Below, one piece after another: positions 46,989 through 55,093 of a DNA stretch of 64,000 nucleotides. Each line of letters starts with the position of its first letter. Positions within the stretch are counted from its first letter, which is position 1. Origin of the DNA: Corynebacterium tuberculostearicum SK141 (GTDB taxonomy: Bacteria; Actinomycetota; Actinomycetes; Mycobacteriales; Mycobacteriaceae); assembly GCF_000175635.1 (NCBI RefSeq), contig NZ_ACVP01000008.1, positions 22,537 through 86,536 on the forward strand. Reading direction: 5' to 3'. The translations under genes and the position numbers were made by a program. Under the pieces are notes generated by a model. That model was given only the letters and a program-made list of their open reading frames with translations, was not told where the DNA came from and ran no database searches.

Positions 46989-47420
46989 CTAGGCCGCGGC
47001 CTCGAGCCCAAGCTCGGCGGCGTTAGCCAATAAACCTTCACGACAAATTTTTATATCGTCATCGTTTCCCAGCAACTCGAAACGATATACATAGGGCACT
47101 TTACATTTGGCGCTGATGACGTCACCAGCCTTGCCAAAGTCGGCACCAAAATTGCTATTGCCACCCGCGATCACCGCGCGAATGAAACTACGGTTGTGCT
47201 CATCGTTCAGGAACTTAATTACCTGTGTGGGCACCGGCCGAGAGTTCTGGTGGCTAATGGACGCACCCCCGCCGTAGGTGGGGCACACCAAAACATAAGG
47301 CTCGTTGACTTTGAGGGGCTCGTCCGTGCGGCGCAACGGGATGCGCGCACTAGGAAAGCCCAGTTTCTGCACGAACCGGTGCGTATTTTCCGTCGCGGAG
47401 GAAAAATACACGACCAACAT
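46989..47420 (-). CDS. nrdI: NrdI flavodoxin-like protein
   Basis: 143 aa. The flavin-binding start [21 protein letters not shown] and the loop VCPTYGGG are typical. NrdI supplies the oxidant for making the manganese-tyrosyl radical in NrdF. It lies in the nrdH-nrdI-nrdE run. Confidence 0.95.
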   Translation of the reverse strand: MLVVYFSSATENTHRFVQKLGFPSARIPLRRTDEPLKVNEPYVLVCPTYGGGASISHQNSRPVPTQVIKFLNDEHNRSFIRAVIAGGNSNFGADFGKAGDVISAKCKVPYVYRFELLGNDDDIKICREGLLANAAELGLEAAA

Positions 47421-47443
47421 CGCTACTGGCCTCCCCTATTCCC

Positions 47444-47683
47444 CTAAGCGGATGCAGCCAGGGAAGCCAAGCCCTTGATACGGTCAGGGCGGAAACCGGA
47501 CCAGTGCTCGCCATTAGCCTCAACTACCGGGGCCTGAACGTAGCCCAGTGCCATGACGTAGTCACGGGCTTCATCATCAACAGAAATATCGACCAAGTTG
47601 TAATCGAGACCGGCGCGGTCGAGGGCCTTCTTGGTGGCATTACACTGGACGCATGCTGGCTTGGTGTAAACGGTGATAGACAT
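47444..47683 (-). CDS. nrdH: NrdH redoxin
   Basis: 79 aa glutaredoxin-like protein with thioredoxin-like reduction. The active site is KPACVQCNATKKALD (CVQC), and the C-terminal GEHWSGFRPDRIKGL is the NrdH signature. It reduces NrdE. SD AAGGAT. The transcript has a leader of about 95 nt with a strong hairpin. Confidence 0.96.
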   Translation of the reverse strand: MSITVYTKPACVQCNATKKALDRAGLDYNLVDISVDDEARDYVMALGYVQAPVVEANGEHWSGFRPDRIKGLASLAASA

Positions 47684-47708
47684 ATAGATCCTTAAAGCTC
47701 CTGCATTG

Positions 47709-47770
47709 AAAAATTCGTCAGAGCGGGGAGCGTTTTCCCGCCTAAACGGGCGCTTCCTGCGCCGCTCTGA
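47709..47770 (-). terminator. terminator-like hairpin in the nrdHIE leader (possible attenuator)
   Basis: On the minus strand TCAGAGCGG pairs with CCGCTCTGA around inner stems (CCCG/CGGG and a bulged GGAAGCG/CGCTCC). The U-rich run AATTTTTC begins about 4 nt after the stem, before the nrdH ribosome binding site. Confidence 0.5.
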
Positions 47771-47782
47771 GCAACATCAACG

Positions 47783-47798
47783 ACACTATACTTTGGGG
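47783..47798 (-). promoter_or_regulatory. nrdR box: NrdR box 1, overlapping the nrd -10 element
   Basis: ACACTATACTTTGGGG resembles the left half of the NrdR consensus ACACWATATATWGTGT. The minus strand reads TATAGT (47785-47790), the probable -10. Its start is 32 bp from box 2, three helical turns. Confidence 0.5.
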
Positions 47799-47814
47799 GA
47801 AATACCCGCAACTA

Positions 47815-47830
47815 ACACAATATGTAGTAG
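47815..47830 (-). promoter_or_regulatory. nrdR box: NrdR box 2
   Basis: ACACAATATGTAGTAG matches the NrdR consensus better than box 1; spacing of 32 bp fits cooperative NrdR binding. Confidence 0.6.
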
Positions 47831-47990
47831 TTACAGCCATGGTATTCCCAGGATGGCACACTCCCGGACCCCACATGTTGACCACACCTACGGACAGCCA
47901 TGAAACTACACCAATGGAATTCCTGCAGGTTTACCTGGCGTTCACCATTTTGTGTGCCAAAGTTCACATTTAAGGGGCTGGCGGCCCGCT

Positions 47991-48896
47991 CTAGGCCCCG
48001 CTTCTCGGCGCCCCCTCAGAGACGCAGGTCGACGGGTCCGGCCGCTCCCCCGGGGCGCGCTTCAGGCCAAAAATGACCTGACTCAACACCGTCTGGTTGG
48101 TCGGCAGCTTGTCGTGCCGAGGAGACACGCCGCAGACCTCGCCCAGGTCGAGGTTGACCACATCGGCGCCGTCGCCAAGCGCCAGCTGCGAAGAACTATT
48201 CGGAGTCACCGTCGTATCCCCCGGCGAGTAAATGGAGGTATAAAGCACGCCTGGCGCGGTATCTGGCAGCGCATTGAGCCGTTTAATAAACTCCGACCCC
48301 ACTACTTGCTGAATGCCGGCCGTACTAGCCAGAAAAGCGGCGAGGTGCGGTGCGAAGGCAATGATTTTAGAGAGCGCCTCCCCCTGCCCGTTAAGCGTGG
48401 TGCCGTGGAAGTTGCCACCTAGCGCCACCGCATGGGACACATGACCCGCCCCATCATGCATCTGTGTATACGTCTTGATGTGCATACCGCCTTGGGAATG
48501 GCCCACCAAGTTCACCTTGTCCGAGCCAGTGACCTCGCGGACATAGTCCACCTGATCCGCAATTTCCGCGGCCGAATCATCCAGGTCCGCGATGGCTTTG
48601 ACGCTTGGAATCATATTCTGCAAGGTGACATCATCGGCGCCGTAGTCAAAGGCCCACACGCACGCCCCCTGATCTTGCAAGAGGTGGATCAAATTTCCCC
48701 ACACGGAAGCATTATTCGAGGTTCCATGCAGCAGCACAACGGGCTCAGTGATGTCCCCTGAAGGCACACAGGACGGGTCATTGATGCCAAGGGACTCCGG
48801 CGCAGAGGATTCCCACTGTGGCTCTGCGGCATGCGCCACTGGGGCAGACAATCCGAGGGCGGCGGCAGTGAGCGCGGCAACGATTCGCTGGGACAT
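47991..48896 (-). CDS. secreted triacylglycerol lipase / esterase
   Basis: 301 aa. The signal peptide ends AHAA (about residue 24). PVVLLHGTSNNASVWGN is the oxyanion region of LipA/lipase class 2 proteins, and the nucleophile is in VNLVGHSQGGMH (G-H-S-Q-G). Cysteines at both ends could form a disulphide. It is probably released or wall-associated and could free fatty acids, useful for lipid-requiring corynebacteria. A consensus TATAAT lies upstream. Confidence 0.88.
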   Translation of the reverse strand: MSQRIVAALTAAALGLSAPVAHAAEPQWESSAPESLGINDPSCVPSGDITEPVVLLHGTSNNASVWGNLIHLLQDQGACVWAFDYGADDVTLQNMIPSVKAIADLDDSAAEIADQVDYVREVTGSDKVNLVGHSQGGMHIKTYTQMHDGAGHVSHAVALGGNFHGTTLNGQGEALSKIIAFAPHLAAFLASTAGIQQVVGSEFIKRLNALPDTAPGVLYTSIYSPGDTTVTPNSSSQLALGDGADVVNLDLGEVCGVSPRHDKLPTNQTVLSQVIFGLKRAPGERPDPSTCVSEGAPRSGA

Positions 48897-48931
48897 AATT
48901 CTTCTTTCTCACGGCATGGATCGACAAAATA

Positions 48932-48937
48932 ATTATA
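48932..48937 (-). promoter_or_regulatory. -10 element TATAAT of the lipase gene
   Basis: Perfect consensus hexamer on the minus strand, about 36 nt before the ATG, in an AT-rich stretch. No good -35 was found. Confidence 0.5.
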
Positions 48938-49005
48938 TTCATACATTTGTCTTTATGTTCACTTGGATTTAAAAGAATTTATCCTTTTGTGCCAGAGCTC
49001 ACGCA

Positions 49006-49045
49006 TAAAAAATCCGCCCCACTCCGGAAGCCGGAGGGAGCGGAT
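49006..49045 (-). terminator. terminator of rpmJ
   Basis: On the minus strand ATCCGC/GCGGAT with inner CTCCGG/CCGGAG, followed by TTTTT. Confidence 0.85.
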
Positions 49046-49060
49046 GGAATCGCGTCTCAA

Positions 49061-49183
49061 TTAGCCCTGACGAGCCTTGAAACGGGGATCCTTCTTGTTG
49101 ATCACGAAGACCTTACCGTGGCGGCGAATAACCTGGGCGCCCGGCTTCTTCTTCAGCGACCGAAGGGACTTACGGACCTTCAT
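49061..49183 (-). CDS. rpmJ: 50S ribosomal protein L36, zinc-free form
   Basis: 40 aa, starting [21 protein letters not shown] and ending [10 protein letters not shown]. Strong SD GAAAGGAG. It has no cysteines, so it is the C-minus (YkgO-like) version that does not bind zinc, unlike the standard L36 with its CxxC ligands. It has its own terminator. In other bacteria this form replaces the zinc version during zinc shortage. Confidence 0.92.
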   Translation of the reverse strand: MKVRKSLRSLKKKPGAQVIRRHGKVFVINKKDPRFKARQG

Positions 49184-49303
49184 CGGGCGCTCCTTTCGTT
49201 ATGCGCAATCTACATGCGGTTGAATAAGTAAAGCACGGACTGGGAATCCCCAGCCATGACACGAGGAAAAATGTTACCTCACACGTCCGTCAATACCAAA
49301 ACA

Positions 49304-50659
49304 CTAAGGCTTCACGGGTGCGGACTCGCGCTCGTAGCGCGACTTCATTTCCTCGCCTACCTCATCCAGGCTACGTCCCATAGTCTCTGGAACCAAAACC
49401 TTGGTGTAGCCGATGGCGATGAGGCCGAAGACTCCGAAGACGATAAACGCCACCGGGCCGGTCAGCCACTCCACTAGCGGCAGGAAGTACTGCGCCACGG
49501 CCCAGTTGGTGGCCCATAGCGAGAGCCCCGCAATGCCCATGCCTAGGCCGCGCACCTGCAGTGGCACCAGCTCGGAGATGAGTAGCCAGGTAGTGGGCGA
49601 TACTGCCGCCTGCTGAAAGGCGATAAACAGCGCCATGAATACCAACGAGACCATGGCCATAGCGGTGGAGTCCTGCGCATGAGAATAGGCAAAGGAGAGG
49701 ATAAACAGCGAGACCACGTTGCCGGTCAGGCCGATCAGCAACAATCGCTTTCGCCCAATGCGGTCCACGACCTTCAGCCCCACCCAGCAAGCCAGCACGG
49801 ATACCGTGCCGATAACGATGGAGGTATAAACCGAGTTAGCCGTGGAAATCCCCACCTGGTTCATCATGGTCGGCGCGAAGTACACGATGGCGTTGACGCC
49901 GGTAATCTGCTGCGTCAAGCCCATCAGCATGGCAAGCAGCACCGTAATCTGCATCCACCGATTGGCCTTCAGCGCCTTCCATTCGGATCCGCTGGACTTG
50001 CGCGCGGTCTCCTGCGAGGTCAGCTCCGAGATATCCATCCCGGCGCGCCCGGCAATCTCTTGGGCGCGGGGCATGCGCCCGTTGGTTGCCAGCCATACCG
50101 GCGTTTCTGGCAGAAACGCCATTCCGAGCGCCAGCGCCAGGCCCGGCACTGCGGCCAGGCCCAGCATCCACTCCCAGCTGCCGGTAGAGGCCAGCGCGGA
50201 GTTGACCAGGTAGGCCATCAACTGGCCCACCACAATCGCGAGGGTATTGAGCGAGACCATGCGCCCGCGCACCTTGGCGGGCACGATCTCCGCGATGTAC
50301 ATGGGAGACACGATGGACACTGCACCCACGGCAAAGCCCAAGAAGGTACGCGCCGTTGCCAGCATTCCCACCGAGCCGGAAAGCGCACACCAGATAGAAC
50401 CCAGCACGAAAATGATGCCGCCTGCAATCAGCGTGAAGCGGCGCCCATACCTATCGGCGATGCGCCCGGCCGTCAGCGCCCCTACTGCAGCACCCACGAG
50501 CAGCATCGAGGTCACCCAGCCCTCTTGGTGCGCGCTCATGTCGAATGCGGGGCTAATAAAAAGCAAGGCACCGGACATCACGCCGGTGTCGTATCCAAAT
50601 AGCAGCCCACCCAGGGCCGCTATGCCAGCTACTACCTTGACATAAACTTCCTTATTCAC
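49304..50659 (-). CDS. sugar porter-type MFS transporter
   Basis: 451 aa from the GTG at 50659. Twelve membrane helices. Sugar-porter motifs are [30 protein letters not shown] (loop 2-3 motif), [12 protein letters not shown] (PESPRWL-like), and [13 protein letters not shown] (loop 8-9). The frame to 51133 is only a shadow over nadE. Such carriers import hexoses, pentoses or myo-inositol with protons. A 12-bp palindrome lies 3 bp upstream. Confidence 0.9.
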   Translation of the reverse strand: MNKEVYVKVVAGIAALGGLLFGYDTGVMSGALLFISPAFDMSAHQEGWVTSMLLVGAAVGALTAGRIADRYGRRFTLIAGGIIFVLGSIWCALSGSVGMLATARTFLGFAVGAVSIVSPMYIAEIVPAKVRGRMVSLNTLAIVVGQLMAYLVNSALASTGSWEWMLGLAAVPGLALALGMAFLPETPVWLATNGRMPRAQEIAGRAGMDISELTSQETARKSSGSEWKALKANRWMQITVLLAMLMGLTQQITGVNAIVYFAPTMMNQVGISTANSVYTSIVIGTVSVLACWVGLKVVDRIGRKRLLLIGLTGNVVSLFILSFAYSHAQDSTAMAMVSLVFMALFIAFQQAAVSPTTWLLISELVPLQVRGLGMGIAGLSLWATNWAVAQYFLPLVEWLTGPVAFIVFGVFGLIAIGYTKVLVPETMGRSLDEVGEEMKSRYERESAPVKP

Positions 50660-50661
50660 AG

Positions 50662-50673
50662 CACAATATTGTG
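50662..50673. promoter_or_regulatory. 12-bp palindrome between the sugar transporter and nadE
   Basis: Perfect palindrome CACAATATTGTG, 3 bp from the start of the transporter gene and 10 bp before the nadE -10 element. Candidate operator, owner unknown. Confidence 0.45.
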
Positions 50674-50682
50674 TCAGGCGGC

Positions 50683-50688
50683 TACCAT
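50683..50688 (+). promoter_or_regulatory. -10 element TACCAT of nadE (leaderless)
   Basis: TACCAT, then 7 nt, then ATG at 50696. Confidence 0.4.
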
Positions 50689-50695
50689 GAACGTC

Positions 50696-51508
50696 ATGTC
50701 GAATGATGCCGAAAACCTGCAGCAAACCATCATAAAAGCCCTGGGTGTGCGCCCCTTTATCGATCCAGAAGCGGAAGTGCAGCGCCGCGTGGACTTCCTG
50801 GTTGATTACCTGCGCACCACCGGCGCTAAAGGCTACGTGCTGGGTATTTCCGGCGGCCAGGATTCCACCTTGGCGGGCAAGCTCGCGCAGCTGGCGGTGG
50901 AGCGCGTCGACGGCGCGGAGTTTTGGGCCGTGCGCCTGCCCCACGGCGTGCAGGCCGATGAGGACGATGCCCAGATTGCCTTGGATTTCATCCAGCCCGA
51001 TCACCGCCCCACCGTCAATATCAAACCGGCCACCCTCGCCCTCGACGAACAGGTGGCGGATGCGCTGCAGCTTGCCGACGTCACCGATTTCAACCGCGGC
51101 AATACCAAAGCCCGCCTGCGCATGACCGCCCAATATGCCATCGCCGGTGAGGTCGGCGCGCTAGTCATCGGCACCGACCATGCGGCAGAGAACGTCACCG
51201 CCTTCTTTACCAAGTGGGGCGATGGCGCGGCGGATCTCCTCCCCCTAGCCGGCCTTAATAAGCGCCAAGGCGCCGCCCTCCTAGAGCACCTCGGCGCCCC
51301 ACGCTCTACCTGGGAGAAGGTTCCCACCGCGGACTTGGAGGACGATAAGCCCCAGCTTCCCGACGAAGAAGCCCTCGGGGTCACCTACGCCCACATCGAT
51401 GACTACCTGGAGGGCAAGGCGGTTCCCGACGCCGCCCGCGAACGCATCGAAACCTTATGGCACCGCGGCGCCCACAAGCGCATCATGCCGCAGGGACCGA
51501 ACCTTTAG
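50696..51508 (+). CDS. nadE: NH3-dependent NAD synthetase
   Basis: 270 aa. The PP-loop motif is [17 protein letters not shown] (about residue 44), and [43 protein letters not shown] carry the deamido-NAD and second ATP contacts. There is no glutaminase domain, so ammonia is the donor. The start at 50696 follows TACCAT by 7 nt; 50687 is an alternative. It overlaps the convergent kinase gene by 4 bp. Confidence 0.96.
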   Translation: MSNDAENLQQTIIKALGVRPFIDPEAEVQRRVDFLVDYLRTTGAKGYVLGISGGQDSTLAGKLAQLAVERVDGAEFWAVRLPHGVQADEDDAQIALDFIQPDHRPTVNIKPATLALDEQVADALQLADVTDFNRGNTKARLRMTAQYAIAGEVGALVIGTDHAAENVTAFFTKWGDGAADLLPLAGLNKRQGAALLEHLGAPRSTWEKVPTADLEDDKPQLPDEEALGVTYAHIDDYLEGKAVPDAARERIETLWHRGAHKRIMPQGPNL

Positions 51509-52230
51509 GCCAGCTCCTCCAAGGTCGCGGCCGCCGCGCGCTCCAGCGGCCGGTTATAGCTGGCGCCGTGCGTCAGCGCATGCACCGCCAACGGATGCAG
51601 CTGGTGCATGGGAATCCACTTTTCGATGTCCTTCGGCGCACCATAGCCCCGGAAAATCTCCTCAAGGTACGGTGCCCCGAAAAGTGCCAACATCCCCAAA
51701 TCCGTATGCGGGTGCCCACCATGGGCGGCGGGGTCAATCATGATGCCGCCATCCGCGCCAAAAAGCAGGTTTCCCGCCCATAGATCGCCGTGGATGCGCG
51801 CCGGTGCCACATCCCAACTGCGCGCGGCGATGGCATCGCAGGCACGCCTTACCAAGTCCAACTGCGCCGCACTAATCCCTGCCAGTTCCGCGAAGGGCAG
51901 CACTCGCTGTTCAACATAGAACTCGCCCCAATTATCCGTCGGGATGCAGTCTTGCTCGATACTGCCGATGAAGTTCTTGCCTTTCCACTCGGTAGGAGGC
52001 GTGCCAAAGGCTTCGGCTCCCGCACGGTGCATGCGCGCCAGCTCTGCACCAAACTTGCGGGCCACCTCCGGCGTAGGCATGACCTCGTCCACGCGCTCGG
52101 TAACGATTTCTAGCCCGTCGGCACTCACGACGTTGACCACCGCGTCGGTGGCCTCCCCGAGCCACCGCAATCCAGCCGCCTCGGCACCTGCTTGATCCGT
52201 GTCGCGTACTCGCTTTGAAAAAGTCTGCAT
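51505..52230 (-). CDS. fructosamine kinase family protein
   Basis: 241 aa. The kinase-like catalytic loop [37 protein letters not shown] (H-G-D-x-W-x-G-N ... D-P) is intact. The N-terminal nucleotide lobe is shorter than in human FN3K. Members phosphorylate ribulosamines or fructosamines on glycated proteins so that the sugar falls off. TAGGCT lies 7 nt before the ATG. Confidence 0.87.
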   Translation of the reverse strand: MQTFSKRVRDTDQAGAEAAGLRWLGEATDAVVNVVSADGLEIVTERVDEVMPTPEVARKFGAELARMHRAGAEAFGTPPTEWKGKNFIGSIEQDCIPTDNWGEFYVEQRVLPFAELAGISAAQLDLVRRACDAIAARSWDVAPARIHGDLWAGNLLFGADGGIMIDPAAHGGHPHTDLGMLALFGAPYLEEIFRGYGAPKDIEKWIPMHQLHPLAVHALTHGASYNRPLERAAAATLEELA

Positions 52231-52237
52231 GCCGCCC

Positions 52238-52243
52238 AGCCTA
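52238..52243 (-). promoter_or_regulatory. -10 element TAGGCT of the fructosamine kinase gene (leaderless)
   Basis: TAGGCT, then 7 nt, then ATG at 52230. Confidence 0.45.
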
Positions 52244-52260
52244 ATCGGGCAAGGAAAATT

Positions 52261-52635
52261 TTAAAGCGCCGCGGGGTCCTGCGTGGGCAGGGCCATCATA
52301 AAGAGCAACGCGATTCCACCGAACACGGGAATGAGCCCAATCAGGCATAACAGGCCCGTCCGCCCGGAATCGTGCAGCCGCCGGCATATCAAGGAAACGA
52401 CTGGAATCACAAGTACCGCCTCTGCAATAGTCTCAATATCCACGCCGAAGTGCCGATCGATAATGCCGATTGCCACAGAAATCAGCACGAGGAAACCAAA
52501 GACCCACCAAAACTCACTCATGGACGCTCGGCCACGGAAGTTGAAGTACTTTACAAAGAACCTGCCTACCGCCTGTACAGGTGAGGCCCCATAGATCGCT
52601 TCGCGTGTAAAGAACCCTGTGGAATCATGATTCAT
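52261..52635 (-). CDS. DUF805 family membrane protein
   Basis: 124 aa from the ATG at 52635. FFVKYFNFRGRASMSEFWWVFGFLVLISV and SLICRRLHDSGRTGLLCLIGLIPVFGGIALLFMMAL give the DUF805 pattern with three membrane helices. Function unknown. It diverges from the thioredoxin-reductase-like gene and lies 30 bp upstream of the kinase on the same strand. Confidence 0.83.
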   Translation of the reverse strand: MNHDSTGFFTREAIYGASPVQAVGRFFVKYFNFRGRASMSEFWWVFGFLVLISVAIGIIDRHFGVDIETIAEAVLVIPVVSLICRRLHDSGRTGLLCLIGLIPVFGGIALLFMMALPTQDPAAL

Positions 52636-52715
52636 TCTGCGCGCGAGCCCCTTTGATGTTGACTGCATATACTCGGCTGCGCACCATGCTACCCACTTCC
52701 TATAAAGGAGGAGCA

Positions 52716-53624
52716 ATGTACTCGGACGTCATCATCATCGGCGGTGGCTTTGCCGGCACCGCAGCCGCCATCACCTTGGCCCGCGCTAACCGCAATGTTC
52801 AGTTAATCGATTCCGGGGCTCCCCGGAATCGCTTCAGTGACCATGCCCACGGCATCCTTGGCCTCGACGGCGCGTCTCCTGCCGAACTGCTCCACCGCGG
52901 TCACGCGGAGGTCAAGAAATTCGGCGGAACCATTTCCCGGGGCTTGGTGGAGAAACTCACCCGCACTTCCGAGCACGGACCTTGGCAGGCAAAACTTGCC
53001 AGCGGCGAGGTCCTCGAGTCCCGCCACGTTCTCGTCGCGACGGGGCTCACGGACAAGCTCCCTGCAGTCCCCGGCCTCAGCGATTTGTGGGGCACCAGGG
53101 TCTTTCACTGCCCGTACTGCCACGGCTACGAAGTCACCGGAAAGAAGGTTGCGCTCATCGGCGGCGCGAACCCGCCTTTTACCATCCGCATCAGCAAACT
53201 GCTGTCCAAGTGGACGAGCACACTGACCTTTTACCCCAACGGCCTTGAGCTAACCGATCTTGATCGCACTCAACTCGCCGGATTGGGCGTAGAGGTAAAC
53301 GATGCGCAAGTGACACAAGTCCGGCCAGAGGAGGCGTCGTCGACCGGCGTTGTAGTGCAAAGCTCCACTGGAGAAGACACCTATGAAGCATGCTTTACCG
53401 GGCCCGATTTTCTACCCAATGACGCACTGTTGCGGGATGCCGGCTGCGAATCAACATATGGCTGGGTCAGCGTAGAGCGTGGCCAGACCTCGGTACCGCG
53501 CCTGTGGGCGGCCGGCAATGTGGTCAGCTCCCCAGACCAGGTCTCGCAAGCGATGGGCAGCGGCGCGGCCGTCGGCATCGCCATCGATCAGCGCATGCTC
53601 GATGAAGATCTAGCGGAGCTCTAG
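52716..53624 (+). CDS. thioredoxin reductase-like NAD(P)/FAD oxidoreductase
   Basis: 302 aa with SD AAAGGAGG. The FAD motif is IIIGGGFAGTAAAITLARANR. The FHCPYCHGYEVTGKKVALIGG segment holds the CxxC pair and a degenerate NAD(P) motif. The C-terminal GNVVSSPDQVSQAMGSGAAVGIAIDQ is the FAD ribityl contact (expected GD replaced by GN). It resembles the bacilliredoxin/low-molecular-weight thiol reductases; partner unknown. A mycothiol-linked role is possible. Confidence 0.85.
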   Translation: MYSDVIIIGGGFAGTAAAITLARANRNVQLIDSGAPRNRFSDHAHGILGLDGASPAELLHRGHAEVKKFGGTISRGLVEKLTRTSEHGPWQAKLASGEVLESRHVLVATGLTDKLPAVPGLSDLWGTRVFHCPYCHGYEVTGKKVALIGGANPPFTIRISKLLSKWTSTLTFYPNGLELTDLDRTQLAGLGVEVNDAQVTQVRPEEASSTGVVVQSSTGEDTYEACFTGPDFLPNDALLRDAGCESTYGWVSVERGQTSVPRLWAAGNVVSSPDQVSQAMGSGAAVGIAIDQRMLDEDLAEL

Positions 53625-53641
53625 CCCACCGCAACAAAGAA

Positions 53642-53671
53642 AAAGGAGAGGAACTAATGTTCCTCTCCTTT
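53642..53671. terminator. bidirectional terminator between the oxidoreductase and tRNA-Ala
   Basis: Perfect 13-bp stem AAAGGAGAGGAAC/GTTCCTCTCCTTT, 4-nt loop, T-rich on both strands. Confidence 0.8.
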
Positions 53672-53677
53672 ATATTG

Positions 53678-53750
53678 TGGAGCTAACGGGATTCGAACCC
53701 GTGACCCCCACACTGCCAGTGTGGTGCGCTACCAGCTGCGCCATAGCCCC
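53678..53750 (-). tRNA. tRNA-Ala (GGC)
   Basis: Acceptor GGGGCTA/TAGCTCC with one G-T pair, and anticodon stem CCACA/TGTGG closing CTGGCAG with anticodon GGC. The 3' CCA is not encoded. Confidence 0.94.
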
Positions 53751-53826
53751 TCAAGCGAGGTGCAACCCTGTGGGCTGCAACTCGCTTAAATATACATGGA
53801 GGGTATTTAACTCTCCAAATCGCCTG

Positions 53827-54558
53827 CTACTTAGTGACGATCTCTACCCAGTCACCCAGGTTCTTGCCGGCCTTTTGATCCTTTTCGGATGGAACATCCT
53901 TGCCATTTTGGACAATGCGCGGCGAAGAGACCGAGCCGGTTTCTTTATCGAGCTTGTCATAGTTGGTCTTTGCCACCTTATTGCCCTGCTTGATATCCAC
54001 GTCCTTCATGGACTCAACAACATCGTCTTCTGCGCCAAGCTCCTTGGCTTGGTCAGCGATGTCTCCGGTCTCCCACTTATTAGCAACACTTTGCTGATTT
54101 TGCATGAGGAAGTCACGCAAATTCCAGTAGGTTTTGACGTCGCCGGACTTTGCCAACTCCGACATAGCGGCTGCCGCCTTTGTGGAGTAGCCGTCTTGGC
54201 CTTCAATATCCTTGCCATCCAGGAAGTTGAGGGTGCGCACATGGACGATCAGCTTGCCATCTTCTATGGCCTGCTTCATGTCACCGTCGGTAGCTGCAGC
54301 CAATTCAGCACAGTGCGGGCAGGAGTAATCTTCGTACAGATCTACCTCAGGGGTATCGTCCGTAGCATTCTCGCCCTTCAGCGTGATAGCGCCGTCGCTG
54401 TACTCCATGGTCATATTGACGTCTTCGATGCCGTCATCGGACTGTTTACCGTTCCACACGATGTAGCCAATGACAACGGCAATAATGACGAGGAGCACGC
54501 CGACTCCCCAAATAAATCCGTTGCCACCCTTGGCGTTCGGGTCAGATACTTTGCTCAT
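53827..54558 (-). CDS. membrane-anchored DsbA-family thiol oxidoreductase
   Basis: 243 aa. An N-terminal membrane helix (GFIWGVGVLLVIIAVVIGYIVW) anchors an external thioredoxin-like domain with active site YEDYSCPHCAELAA (CPHC). A helical insertion follows, and a conserved cis-Pro region lies near SVSSPRIVQNG. It should form disulphide bonds in exported proteins, as corynebacterial/mycobacterial DsbA. It follows the MauE/DoxX-like gene, a likely membrane partner. Confidence 0.9.
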   Translation of the reverse strand: MSKVSDPNAKGGNGFIWGVGVLLVIIAVVIGYIVWNGKQSDDGIEDVNMTMEYSDGAITLKGENATDDTPEVDLYEDYSCPHCAELAAATDGDMKQAIEDGKLIVHVRTLNFLDGKDIEGQDGYSTKAAAAMSELAKSGDVKTYWNLRDFLMQNQQSVANKWETGDIADQAKELGAEDDVVESMKDVDIKQGNKVAKTNYDKLDKETGSVSSPRIVQNGKDVPSEKDQKAGKNLGDWVEIVTK

Positions 54559-54612
54559 TTGAACCTTGCCTTTGCAATTCTTCGGACTCGATCAGCCTAC
54601 CTTGCCCAACTA

Positions 54613-55077
54613 CTAGGGGTGAAGGGCAAACTTGGTGAAGGGGCGCTTGATGGTCCATAGGGTCAGGAATAGATATGCGGCGTCGCGCAGCAGCGTCTTC
54701 GCATAATCCATTCCTCGGTCAGGATTTTGGGCGTCAAAGCCAAAGCAGCCGCAGTCAATATCCAGTCCACGGGCCCAAGCTTGTGCGATGCCCACCATAA
54801 AGAGCAGCAACACGACGGTGGCCACGATGGAGGACTTTCGCAAAAACAGCCCGAGCAGCAAGAGCACGCCACCGATAACCTCTAAAGGGCCAATGACCGT
54901 TGCGAGGTAAAGAGCCCAATCAGGCGTAAAAATGTCATAGCCCTTGATGGCCTGGGTCATGTCTAGAGTCTTACCCAGCTTATGCACGCCGGCATCAATC
55001 CACACCCAAGCCATAAAAAACCGGGCGATGAAGCTGATGACATCAAGCACCAGCTTCCCATTAATCTTGCTACTCAC
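54613..55077 (-). CDS. MauE/DoxX-family redox membrane protein
   Basis: 154 aa with four membrane helices. LGPLEVIGGVLLLLGLFLRKSSIVATVVLLLFMVGIAQAWARGLDIDCGCFG is the MauE/DoxX pattern, and the CGC motif near residue 110 is a likely redox site. Next to dsbA, it may supply or accept electrons for disulphide formation. It starts 16 nt after pgm on the same strand. Confidence 0.85.
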   Translation of the reverse strand: MSSKINGKLVLDVISFIARFFMAWVWIDAGVHKLGKTLDMTQAIKGYDIFTPDWALYLATVIGPLEVIGGVLLLLGLFLRKSSIVATVVLLLFMVGIAQAWARGLDIDCGCFGFDAQNPDRGMDYAKTLLRDAAYLFLTLWTIKRPFTKFALHP

Positions 55078-55093
55078 GAGGATGAGTTTAGCG

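Larger units (their letters stand above)
47684..47990. other. 307-bp region upstream of nrdH
   Basis: Contains the nrd leader hairpin, the nrd promoter and two NrdR boxes. The part from about 47831 to 47972 shows nothing further. A weak GC hairpin near 47974-47999 may end the lipase transcript. Confidence 0.5.

Noticed and set aside
47684..47830. Cobalamin riboswitch upstream of nrdH
   Set aside because: The leader is about 95 nt and holds a simple nested hairpin, too short for a B12 riboswitch and without a B12-box.
49184..49303. Zur site upstream of rpmJ
   Set aside because: No TTATGATAAC-type palindrome could be seen.
50660..51133. 158-residue N-terminal extension of the sugar transporter
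   Set aside because: It lies wholly opposite nadE and has no transporter features; the GTG at 50659 begins the first helix.
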